Below are positions 14,577 to 23,400 of a DNA stretch of 29,394 bases, piece by piece. Source of the DNA: Candidatus Glassbacteria bacterium RIFCSPLOWO2_12_FULL_58_11 (GTDB lineage: Bacteria; Gemmatimonadota; Glassbacteria; GWA2-58-10). How positions within the stretch are numbered: position 1 is the first letter of the stretch; the number at the start of each line of letters is the position of its first letter. The stretch is taken from NCBI GenBank assembly GCA_001780825.1, contig MFIX01000123.1, positions 1 through 29,394 of the forward strand, written 5' to 3'. The notes under the pieces are model-generated. The model did not search any database, was not told the origin of the DNA, and saw only the letters and a list, made by a program, of their open reading frames with translations. The position numbers and the translations under genes are program-made.

Positions 14577-15646
14577 GGCTTTTCCTTGATCCAGGATTCC
14601 GAAATCTCGAGGTATTTGAGGTAGATATTGCGGGCGACATATACCAGGTGCAGCCGGCCGTCTGCTGTTTCGACCAGGCTGGGATCGCGGTTATCCCACT
14701 GGCCTTTGACCAGGTTGCGCTTCCAGGGCCAGCTTTGCCCGCCATCCTCGCTCAGGGCAATGGTCAGGGGAGTGAGCCACTCGGCATGGTCGTTATAGAG
14801 CAGTGCCAGATGTCCGTTAGCGAGCCTTAACAAGCTAGTCGGTCCGCAGGGATTGAGAAGCTCGGTTTTACGCGGAGAGGACCAGGATCGGCCATTATCC
14901 GGCGATTCGGTCTGCCAGAGGACTTTCTCCCGCTGGCTGCCCTCCTGCGGTCTGAGAAAGGCCAGCAGCGTTCCGGTCCCGGCGAGGGCGGCCGAGGGGT
15001 CGACCAGGCCGGAGGGATCAGCAATGCGCGCAAGGTCTTTCCAGTAGCTGCCTTTGTCCCGGGAGACGAGAAACATCGAACCGGATTTCCGCAGGTCGGT
15101 CAGCCCCAGGAGCAGCCCGCCGTCGGGCAGCTCGACCATTCCGCCGGAGGGCACCCTTCCGGATTCCGGGATGAGAAAGAATTCTCCACCCCAGATCCGT
15201 CCGCCGTCCTTTGAATCACGGTATTTGAGGTGCCAGCCTTCCAATCTGGCGTCGGGCGGGTTCTTGCGCTTTTCACGGTACAGGGTGGCGTAAATAAGCC
15301 GCAGCCTGCCATCCGGCAGTTTCGCCAGCAGCGGGTAGTTGTCGGGGTAACCCGGCTCATCGGCAGCCACAGCCGGTTCCGTCCAGCCATTGTTTTCCGA
15401 CGACTTGAAAGAGATTCGTATCGAGGTGTCAAGGGCCTGCATCCCGCTGCCGGAGGCCCAGGCGCATGCCAGGATGCCATTCTCCAGAACCGTCAACGAC
15501 GGCCGGTAACATTCGGGAAGCAGGGCCCGCGCCTCGTAAATATCAGTTTCACGGAAAAAAGGCTCATCCGCCAGGCTCTGATTCAACGAGATGGCCGTCA
15601 GTCCGGCACAGATAAGCAAAAAACGCCTGAAAAAAGAAAGAGTCAT
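14573..15646 (-). CDS. Exported BNR/Asp-box beta-propeller protein, copy 1 (divergent)
   Basis: 357 residues; the ATG has AGGGA eight bases upstream. The signal peptide is about residues 1-26. Four Asp boxes are present ('SKDGGRIW', 'SRDKGSYW', 'SPDNGRSW', 'SEDGGQSW'). Compared with its three neighbours the N-terminal motif is altered: 'LPECYRPSLTVLENG' instead of the shared H-(S/A)-S pattern. The 'NEP...MR' motif reads 'VDPSAALAGTGTLLAFLR', and the ending is 'YVARNIYLKYLEISESW'. This copy has therefore diverged at several conserved positions and may act on a different substrate. It starts 118 nt after the PorV-like gene, across a strong stem-loop, and its stop is fused to the start of copy 2. 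Confidence 0.8.
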   Translation of the reverse strand: MTLSFFRRFLLICAGLTAISLNQSLADEPFFRETDIYEARALLPECYRPSLTVLENGILACAWASGSGMQALDTSIRISFKSSENNGWTEPAVAADEPGYPDNYPLLAKLPDGRLRLIYATLYREKRKNPPDARLEGWHLKYRDSKDGGRIWGGEFFLIPESGRVPSGGMVELPDGGLLLGLTDLRKSGSMFLVSRDKGSYWKDLARIADPSGLVDPSAALAGTGTLLAFLRPQEGSQREKVLWQTESPDNGRSWSSPRKTELLNPCGPTSLLRLANGHLALLYNDHAEWLTPLTIALSEDGGQSWPWKRNLVKGQWDNRDPSLVETADGRLHLVYVARNIYLKYLEISESWIKEKP

Positions 15647-15706
15647 GGGCGAGTTCCCTGGACAAAGTTACGATAGAGTACATCAGACAGGGCACATATT
15701 TCCCGG

Positions 15707-15740
15707 AAAGCTCCCGGACCGGACAGGCTCCGGGAGCTTT
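15707..15740 (-). other. Intercistronic stem-loop between PorV-like gene and propeller cluster
   Basis: A perfect 12-bp stem (AAAGCTCCCGGA at 15707-15718 against TCCGGGAGCTTT at 15729-15740) encloses a 10-nt loop. It starts 24 nt after the PorV-like stop on the minus strand. No U-tract follows on that strand (the next bases are CCGGGAAAT), so full Rho-independent termination is doubtful. A partial terminator or an mRNA-end stabiliser that lowers propeller expression relative to the outer-membrane genes fits better. That function is inference. Confidence 0.5.
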
Positions 15741-15764
15741 CCTGAATCGGGCAGCCGGCAGAAG

Positions 15765-16976
15765 TCAGAAGCCAAAAACGATGGTGAAAAAATTGTTCGC
15801 TGAAAGCCGGCCCTTGTTGCTGTAGGCGTAACTGAACTCCAGGGTCTTACCGCCGATATTTCTCTTCAGTCCGCCGCCGAAGCTGAATCCGCGGAATGTC
15901 GGATCATCGCCGTAGTAATCATAACCGTAAGCATCGGTTTTACTGGTCAGCTCATCGGTCTGAATCTTCCAGCCCGTGCGCAATGAGGCGGTATAGACCG
16001 GATTAAAGTTAAAAGTCATCTCGGTCCCGGTCGCATAACTGATCGGGATATTGTTCGGGCGCCAGAACTCGCCGCAAGCCAGCCAGTTGAGCTTTTCACT
16101 GGTAAAAATATTGTAGCTCATGGAAATCTTCATGTTCGTGGGCAAGCGGTAGGTGTGCGTGCGATAGTACATCTGGCGGGTATTCCGGCGCGAGATGGCT
16201 TCCGGATCGTCGCTGTAGTCGTTGTAGCCCGTCGGAGCGAGGTTGTCGCTGTCTTCCGGGCCGACCTCGCGCAGCAGGTTCGGGCCGGTCATGGTGATGT
16301 TCGTGCCGAGATTCTGGATAGCGAAGGCGAATCTGATCTCGCGGTCCATAAACTCGGTATGGTAGATCGTTCCGGCATCGATAGCAAAAGCGCTGCCGCC
16401 GATATTGCTCCAGACATCCTGGTGCACGTACTTCAGATTGAGACCGGCCACGAAGCGGTCGGAGAAGTTATAGGCCAGCGACCCGCCCCCCTGGAAGTCA
16501 TAGGCATTGAAAGTTCTGCCAGTTCCATCTGGGCTGGTCACGGTAGTGATTTCCATTTCCGGGACATCCAGATAGCCAAAAAATCCACCTACCACCAGGT
16601 TCCCATCAGCCAGGGGGAATGCCGCCGCTCCGTAACTGTAAGTCAGATTGAGCGTATAATCGACCATGGTCATCATCACCTCTTTCTTCTGAAGGAAGCC
16701 CAGGCCGGCCGGGTTCCACCAGATCGAGGTGATATCATCTCCCACGGAAGTGTACGCTTCACCCAGGCCGATTCCGCGCGCTCCCACCGGGATGGTGAGG
16801 AATTCAGCCGCCCGTACGCCTACGAAAGAGAAATTGCCTGGGCGGCCTTGCGGCAGGTATTTATCCAGCCCCGAGTAATCCTGGTTGGCGACACCTTGCG
16901 CAAACAGCGGCAAAGCGGCGAAAGACAAGGTTGCGCAGGCGGTCATCAAGGCTCGAAAAAATCTGCTGTTCAACAT
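15765..16976 (-). CDS. PorV/PorQ-family outer membrane beta-barrel protein
   Basis: 403 residues with a strong ribosome site (GGAGGTAA) before the ATG. A signal peptide ends at 'LPLFAQ'. The family hallmark lies at residues 65-92, 'GARGIGLGEAYTSVGDD' followed by 'WWNPAGL', as in PorV/PorQ/UPF0164 proteins related to FadL-like barrels. The rest is alternating amphipathic strands, and the protein ends in F ('FFTIVFGF'), as expected for an outer-membrane barrel. PorV is a type IX secretion component that engages cargo C-terminal domains, and family paralogues are abundant in FCB candidate phyla. It lies 71 nt after the FlgD-CTD surface protein gene, which would be its natural partner. Whether it works in secretion, anchoring or uptake is open. 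Confidence 0.85.
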   Translation of the reverse strand: MLNSRFFRALMTACATLSFAALPLFAQGVANQDYSGLDKYLPQGRPGNFSFVGVRAAEFLTIPVGARGIGLGEAYTSVGDDITSIWWNPAGLGFLQKKEVMMTMVDYTLNLTYSYGAAAFPLADGNLVVGGFFGYLDVPEMEITTVTSPDGTGRTFNAYDFQGGGSLAYNFSDRFVAGLNLKYVHQDVWSNIGGSAFAIDAGTIYHTEFMDREIRFAFAIQNLGTNITMTGPNLLREVGPEDSDNLAPTGYNDYSDDPEAISRRNTRQMYYRTHTYRLPTNMKISMSYNIFTSEKLNWLACGEFWRPNNIPISYATGTEMTFNFNPVYTASLRTGWKIQTDELTSKTDAYGYDYYGDDPTFRGFSFGGGLKRNIGGKTLEFSYAYSNKGRLSANNFFTIVFGF

Positions 16977-17047
16977 ATCTTACCTCCGTCTAGACCTCGA
17001 GAAAAGCCACATTTCAAGAGGAAACCACCCATATTCTGCTCCGGGTG

Positions 17048-20000
17048 TCAGTTGATAACATAGAAACTGCCGGTATGAGTCTTTCCTCGGTAGTCCGTTA
17101 CGTGGTAAAAATAAAGTCCGCTGGCAACTGTCATTCCGAAACGGTTTCTCATGTTCCAAGGCTCGGTGCCGCTATGATTATCCCAGCCTTCGTAAACGTT
17201 GGGCTGGCTGTTAGTCAGACGGTCCCAGTCGGTGTAGTTGCCCCAGCCCTGGCGGCTGGAGCTGATGTGATTCAGGACATTGACCAGGTTCCCGCTGAGG
17301 GTGTAAATCCTGATCGTGCACTCCTTGGGCAGGTTGATAAACTCGATCCGGCGGTGCGCGGGTGACAGATCGAGGAACGAGCTGCCCACGTAGGGATTCG
17401 GCACTACTTTGATTTTGGAAAGATCGATGTCATCCGGATTCATGGTCGAGGGCTTGATCCTGATCTCCCACTTGTCGCCCGGGTAAGGCGGGTCCGGGAC
17501 CTGGGTGAAGACTGTACCGACCTCGTTCCATGTACCCAAAGCTTGATCATAGGTGAATACCGTTCCAGGGCTCGGCATGCTGGTTAGCCCAGTCACATTC
17601 ATCAGTTGGCCGTTGAAATAGATGCCGAACTGCTCTGTGTTGTTCGCAGGCAGAGAACTGACAAACTTATTTGAGCGCTGCGCCTTTGGCACTTTATTGT
17701 GCATCTCGACGTAGAATTTGCTCTCCACCAGATTTTCGAACGGCTGACCCTGGGCTGCCAGTGTGACAAATCCCCATCCATAGTCATCCGGGTACTCCAC
17801 GGGCGCAAGATCTACTCCGCGTGTCGCATCCTTGACTTCCAGCGTAAGATTGCCGCCTCCCGCATCTCTCCAGGTGAGTGTGAAACGGCCTGATCGCGTG
17901 ATCGCCGGATTGTAGGGGGCACGGCAGGCCCGCCAGCCCCAGTGCGGACGTTCCCCCTTGGACATACTGACCAGGCTGGCTCCGGTATAGCCGCCCTTAT
18001 CTAGACCCCAAGAAAATCCGCGGAACTGCTCGTAGCCTGCGGATGTTAAATAATTGACCGCCATCTTGACGCCGTAAGTGGCCCCGGAGGCGTCCATCGG
18101 GCCGGTAACGGGAAAAGTGACTTGAATTGCTGCACCTCTCTTATGAATCGGTATTTCCCCCGATGGATCATAGGCAGTGCTGCCGTCAGAGAGCTGGAAG
18201 GTCAGCGTGCTGTAGTTGGGTTGGGTCCTCACGTTATTGAAGTAATACAGGTTATTGGTCCCGGATGCATTGATTGTAAGGGTCTTGGGCGAGGTCAGCC
18301 TTTCGTTGTTCACGATTTCTGCGGAAACCTCAGCCACCGGCGCCAGATACTGCGGTGGATCGGTGAACACGCAACCAAGGTTATTCGAGCCTATTCCTCT
18401 CGTGGCATTGAGGATAGCTCTCTCCTCGTAAACTGGAGTGCTGTAGGCCGGAACATAAGTCACTTCACCTTCTATGCTGGCAGTCCTGAACTCGTTGGCG
18501 TTGCTGCGCGGGACCACCGTATAGAGGCTGGCTCCGGGCCGGTTCCAGGTTTTGCCGCTTGCCGGGTCCGGCAGGCTGATAAGCGCTCCAGTGGTCGGAT
18601 CGTAGTTCCTGTCGTAGGGCACGACGGCGTACCAGACCTTTTGCCCGTTTTTCAATCTTGCCAGCGGGACATCGTCCTCCAGCTTGTCGTTATAGTAGAA
18701 CTGGAGGTTGCTCTTACTGAGGTTGAAATCCGCCAGCAGCTCGGAATGCGAGTCGCTGGGCCCCACGAAGCTGCGGTAGACCCGGTAACCCTCGAAATCG
18801 TACTCCCGGTAATAATTGTCGGGATTTAGATCGTTATTCTCCAGGAAGTAATAGTAAGTGTCCGGAGTCTGCACATTGACGTCCGGCCAGGTGATCGTCA
18901 CCGCGCGGTCTCCCGGAATGATAGTCAACAGCGGGGCCTGCGGGGTCTCGGGCAGCTGGAAACCGCTTTCGAAGACGATCTGGGCCACCTCGGAATAATG
19001 CTCGAGGGGCGCAAAGGCATCCTGGATCACCTGGGCGTCCATGTTCGCGATATCGAAAGTGGGCGCGGTGAACGGCTTCACCCCCGGATGAGTGAACATC
19101 CAGACGAAGTCGAAGCTGGTGGTGTCACGGGGTTCCATATCGTGTAACTGGCCGTAGAGACCGACATAATTTGAGTTGCTCGATCCGCCCCAGAGCCATT
19201 TGTCGTAGCGGGAATTTTCCGGTCCGATCAACCCGGGATATGCCACCATGGACTGGCCGGTCCAGGGATTCATCTGCCCGCCGAAGTAGCTCGGGAGGCT
19301 CTCCATGGCGATTTGCCAGCGAACGCCGTAAGAGGGTCCTCCCTCCCAGGGGCTGGTGACGCTGGAGACGCCGAATTCAGCGCCTACGCTGACTTGATAG
19401 CTGATCATCACGGCTTCATCATCACCGAACTTAGCTGGCCTGAGCATCTTAAAACCGACGAGCGGCGCCTCGGGCGGGGAGAAGGTCGGCACGGTGGGCG
19501 TGCGGCCGTAAATGCCGGTGAGCTCCCTGGCTGGGTGGTACATCCAGCCCACGGAGCTGCCGCCGTAGTTCATCGCACGCCAGTTGTTGAGGATCAGGTA
19601 ATCGTGCCACTTGACTCCATCTGGATTAGCCAGGCCGATAGCGGCGTAGCTGCCGGTGGGATTCCACTTGAAATACTCGGTCATGTTCTGCATCCAGATG
19701 TGGTTGTAGATCATGTTGTTGCTCTCACCGAAATTGAGCATGTACATGCTCCACATATTGTAGAACCCGCACTGGGGACCGTAGTAGCTGCGCATCACGT
19801 CTCCACTGTGGAAACAGATCGTCTCCGCCCCGTGAAGCACTGGAGCACCGCTGGCGGTCTGTCCCTGGCGGGCCTCGATCGGCCAGTTGGCCAGGTTGTC
19901 CTCGTCCAGCGAAGACCAGACATAGGAAACATCGATCCGTGTACTTTCGGTCTCCACGTTCTCACCGGCCGCGGCCGCCGCAGCCAGGTAGTCATAGGCG

Positions 20001-20332
20001 AAGGCGGAGGCCCAGTAGCGGTCAGTGTCGAAACCGCCGGAGCCGGTGACTATTGTGTCTTCCGGAACTCCGTCCCCGGTGAAATCCCTCGTGCAGGCCC
20101 CGACAACCGAACAGCGGTCCCAGTTGATATAGTTTCCCGAACCGCGGGGAAACTGCATCTGGCCGGTTCTTCCAATGGTCTTGAAAGGCTGGCTCCAGCC
20201 CAGGTTGACCGGCATACCTATATTGTTGCCCTGCGAAACCCGGCTTTCGAGTTTCTCGGCCAAAAGCGGAGCCGCCAGCAGGCCTATCAGGGCAGCGAAG
20301 GTCAACAGTATCAGGAATAATCGTTGCCTCAT
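17048..20332 (-). CDS. Large exported surface protein with FnIII-like and FlgD/T9SS-type C-terminal domains
   Basis: 1094 residues; AGGAGA lies five bases before the ATG. The signal peptide is about residues 1-25. Near the N-terminus is a calcium-loop-like motif 'DFTGDGVPED' (83-92). The middle (about 470-620) resembles a fibronectin type III module ('GDRAVTITWPDV', 'FEGYRVYRSF', 'KVWYAVVPYDRNYDP'). Residues of about 974-1094 form a FlgD-like Ig/T9SS-type sorting domain: 'IKVVPNPYVGSS', 'IRIYTLSGNLV', 'GLYFYHVTDYRGKTHTG', ending 'FYVIN'. Such C-terminal domains direct secretion or surface attachment in FCB bacteria. It sits between the TonB receptor (76 nt upstream) and the PorV-like gene, the position SusD holds in classical Bacteroidetes loci, but it shows no SusD/TPR signature or lipobox. 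A surface ligand-binding partner of the receptor is an inference. Confidence 0.8.
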   Translation of the reverse strand: MRQRLFLILLTFAALIGLLAAPLLAEKLESRVSQGNNIGMPVNLGWSQPFKTIGRTGQMQFPRGSGNYINWDRCSVVGACTRDFTGDGVPEDTIVTGSGGFDTDRYWASAFAYDYLAAAAAAGENVETESTRIDVSYVWSSLDEDNLANWPIEARQGQTASGAPVLHGAETICFHSGDVMRSYYGPQCGFYNMWSMYMLNFGESNNMIYNHIWMQNMTEYFKWNPTGSYAAIGLANPDGVKWHDYLILNNWRAMNYGGSSVGWMYHPARELTGIYGRTPTVPTFSPPEAPLVGFKMLRPAKFGDDEAVMISYQVSVGAEFGVSSVTSPWEGGPSYGVRWQIAMESLPSYFGGQMNPWTGQSMVAYPGLIGPENSRYDKWLWGGSSNSNYVGLYGQLHDMEPRDTTSFDFVWMFTHPGVKPFTAPTFDIANMDAQVIQDAFAPLEHYSEVAQIVFESGFQLPETPQAPLLTIIPGDRAVTITWPDVNVQTPDTYYYFLENNDLNPDNYYREYDFEGYRVYRSFVGPSDSHSELLADFNLSKSNLQFYYNDKLEDDVPLARLKNGQKVWYAVVPYDRNYDPTTGALISLPDPASGKTWNRPGASLYTVVPRSNANEFRTASIEGEVTYVPAYSTPVYEERAILNATRGIGSNNLGCVFTDPPQYLAPVAEVSAEIVNNERLTSPKTLTINASGTNNLYYFNNVRTQPNYSTLTFQLSDGSTAYDPSGEIPIHKRGAAIQVTFPVTGPMDASGATYGVKMAVNYLTSAGYEQFRGFSWGLDKGGYTGASLVSMSKGERPHWGWRACRAPYNPAITRSGRFTLTWRDAGGGNLTLEVKDATRGVDLAPVEYPDDYGWGFVTLAAQGQPFENLVESKFYVEMHNKVPKAQRSNKFVSSLPANNTEQFGIYFNGQLMNVTGLTSMPSPGTVFTYDQALGTWNEVGTVFTQVPDPPYPGDKWEIRIKPSTMNPDDIDLSKIKVVPNPYVGSSFLDLSPAHRRIEFINLPKECTIRIYTLSGNLVNVLNHISSSRQGWGNYTDWDRLTNSQPNVYEGWDNHSGTEPWNMRNRFGMTVASGLYFYHVTDYRGKTHTGSFYVIN

Positions 20333-20408
20333 GGATCTCTCCTGTTTTTATCACCATATTGCCAACAAGCAAATTCACCCGGCTGAACGCTAAACCTTAC
20401 CCTGCGTG

Positions 20409-23400
20409 TCAGAAACTGAAATTCAAGCCGGTGCGGAACTCCCGGGCGGTGCCCCAGAGGCGCTTATCCATGGTCTGCAGCATATGCGTCTGCGCCATCT
20501 GGCCCAGGGCCGCCTCCTCGACAGTCAAGATGCCGTCGGCATTGAAATCGGCGTTGAACCTCACTCTGCGCGGATCGGTCGGAGCCAGGTCAGCCCAGAC
20601 CAGCGGCTGGCCGCCGGTAATATGGCTGTAACTCTCGAGCCGGTAGTTGCTCGGGTAAGGGAAATGGTTCTTGCGGTTGAGGGCGTTAAAAATCTCGACG
20701 AAGAATTCCATGCGGCGCGGCGCGCCTAGATGGAAGCCCTTGGTGAAGCGCAGGTCGAGATTGGTGAACCAGCGTCCACGGAAGAAATTATAACCGCCGA
20801 TCCTGCGGCCCAGTGCATCCCGGGTTACCGTGCGGTCATCGAAGCTGGTGGCCTGGTAACGGCCCCAGGAGTCGAGCATGGGCTCCGCGCTGCTCAGGCT
20901 GAGGACCGAGTAAGCGCGGAAATTCTTGAGGATTTTATTTGCCAGGGAGCCCGCCTTGAAGTCTTCCGGGAAGAGGTAGTTCAGCCGCAGCGTGAACTGG
21001 TGCGTCCGGTCCCCGTCGATAGGCGTCAGCTCATCCGGCGGGATGAAAGTTTCCCCGGTGGATGGATCCAGGCTGGCCTCCATGCCTTCGGTGACAAAAG
21101 AGCTGCCGGTGGTCCGGGAAAACTGCAGGGTATAGATCAGATCAAAGGAGTAGTTGTTTGAGAACCGCTTTCTCAGTGTGAGATCCAGCCCCTTGATGTT
21201 CCCGTGATCCCGGTTCGTCGAACCGGTGATCGTCCGGCGAACGTACTGCTCGGTGTACCAGCGGTAATACTCCGTGAAATATGACTTACGGGCCACATTT
21301 CCCTCGACATCCCGGTAGTAGCCCACCACATCCACGAGCATGTCGTTGCCCAGCAGATAGCTCATCCCGGCTTCGAATGCATCAGTGCGGGAAAAATCAA
21401 TTTCACCCAGGTTAGTCCCGTCATCACTGTTCGCGTAGACATGTGCAAAGTTGGGATACTGGGAGAAAGCCCCGTAAGAAAACCTTAACTGCGCTTTGTC
21501 AGTGACCGGGAAGGCCACATCAAAGCGCGGAGACCAGGCGTGTTTCGGCTGCGGATTTACATCCTCGCCGTGCAGATCACGGGAAGTGATCGCCCAGTTG
21601 GCCATCGGCACGAACAGGTCATAACGCAACCCGTAGTCGAAGACAAAATCTCCGAGATCGGTTCTGTTCTGGGCGTAGTAGCCGAGCATCTGCGGCTTGC
21701 GGATGAACTCATCCAGCGGGTTGCGCGGCGATGCGCTGTGGTAGTCGGTGATATAGGAGAAGTCGCTGAAATTGGTGTACTGGATACCCAGCTTGGCCCG
21801 ATTGTAGCGGTTGAGCTGATAATCCAGGTCGAGCTTATAGTTATGCTGTCTTTCGCGCAGGTAGCGGTAGTTAAGATAATAGGCGGTGTAGTAATCGATG
21901 ACGAAAGGTGTCTCGTAGGGTACGTTTTCCTTGTAACCCGTATCACCATCCGGAAACACATTTCGGGCCACCTCAGGATAGGCCTCCGGATTCTCGTGGT
22001 TGGGCCAGGTATCGATCTCGAAGCGGATGTCATGCAAAGACCAGCTCATGAAAGCGGTTTCCCGCTCCCAGTTGGTTTCCGGAGAGGCGGTATTGATGTC
22101 CTGGGTCCGGAAGTGTGAGTAACGGAATTGCAGGGATGCATTCTGGTTGGCCGAATGCAGCAAATCCCAGTTGAATCCGAGAAGCCCGTTGTGGGTCTTG
22201 TTTCGCCTGGCGAAGCTCATCCACACATGCACCATTTCATCATCGCCCCAGGCGCGGTTAGCGAAGTAGGGATCGCCTTTGTAGAAATTGCCGGTCTGGA
22301 AATAATTGTCCTCCGCATTCCAGCCGGGAGGGAATGCATGCTGGTTGCGTGACCAGTTGTGGCTGGCGATGAACTTGAGATTCCGAATCGGAGAATAGGT
22401 CAGCTTGCCTGCGGTCAGTGTCCGGTCCGACCAGTTGGCGGTGGCCCTTACCGGGTTGGGAGGCGTGTAAAGGGACGCGTCCTTGCCGGTCTGGCCGGCG
22501 TAGAACGCCCTGCCGGTTTGGAATTTCTCCAGACTGAAAGGCAGCTCGTCCCGGATGCCCAGCTCCGGATCGTTACGCACCGCATAGTTGAGACGGTTGA
22601 CAAAATCCTGGTTAACTCCGCGGAATCCCTCATCGGCGTGTAACCTGAAACGGTCATCCTGACCCTGGAGCTCGGCGGAGAGATGGAAGTACATATCCGG
22701 AATCACGGGGACTGGCCCGCCGAAGCTGGTCTGGAGCTGGTTGTAACCCCAATCCGCGGTCCGCGGATTGATCTCATCCGTGATATAACGCACACTGCCC
22801 TGGTAGTGAGGGGTGCCCTCTTTGGTAACCACGTTGACGATGCCGGACTGAGCATTGCCGTACTCGGCCTGGAATCCACCGGTGATAATATCGACCTCTT
22901 CGACCGACTCTGCGCTCAACTCGAGCGGGGTAGTGTCCTCGCCGCGGTGGGAGTCTTCAATCTGGTAGGCACCCCACCGGAAAGAGCTCCGATATGGCTC
23001 AGCCGCGAAGTTCCGGACCATGACGCCATCGACTACCATGGCTTCCTCGCCCACGCGGCCGCCGCGGATCCGCAGGCCGCGCTCGAGAGCGTCACGGCCG
23101 CCCATCTGAACGCCCGCCTCCTGGACCAGCATGTCCTCGAGCCTGGTAGCCGGAGTCAGGTCGATCTGATCGGCGGTCAACCTCTGCTTGGAGACCGTGT
23201 TGTCGCGGGGCACAAGAGTTTCGCCCAGCCCCTCGATCGTGATCCCCTCCAATTGAACCACGGTGGAGCTTATCTCACAGTCCACAGTGGCGGTCTGGCC
23301 GGCGAGAAGAAGCTGGTTGGACACCGTTGTCTTCTGATACCCGGTATAGGTGAAAACCACGTTCCGGCGCCCAGGGGGAACGCTGAGTATAAAATAGTAT

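Noticed and set aside
11321..15646. Calling the four propellers exo-alpha-sialidases and the locus a sialic-acid operon (with TRAP and a NanA-like aldolase)
   Set aside because: The FRIP motif is missing, the aldolase lacks NanA loop residues, and no nanE, nanK, nagA or nagB is present in the window.
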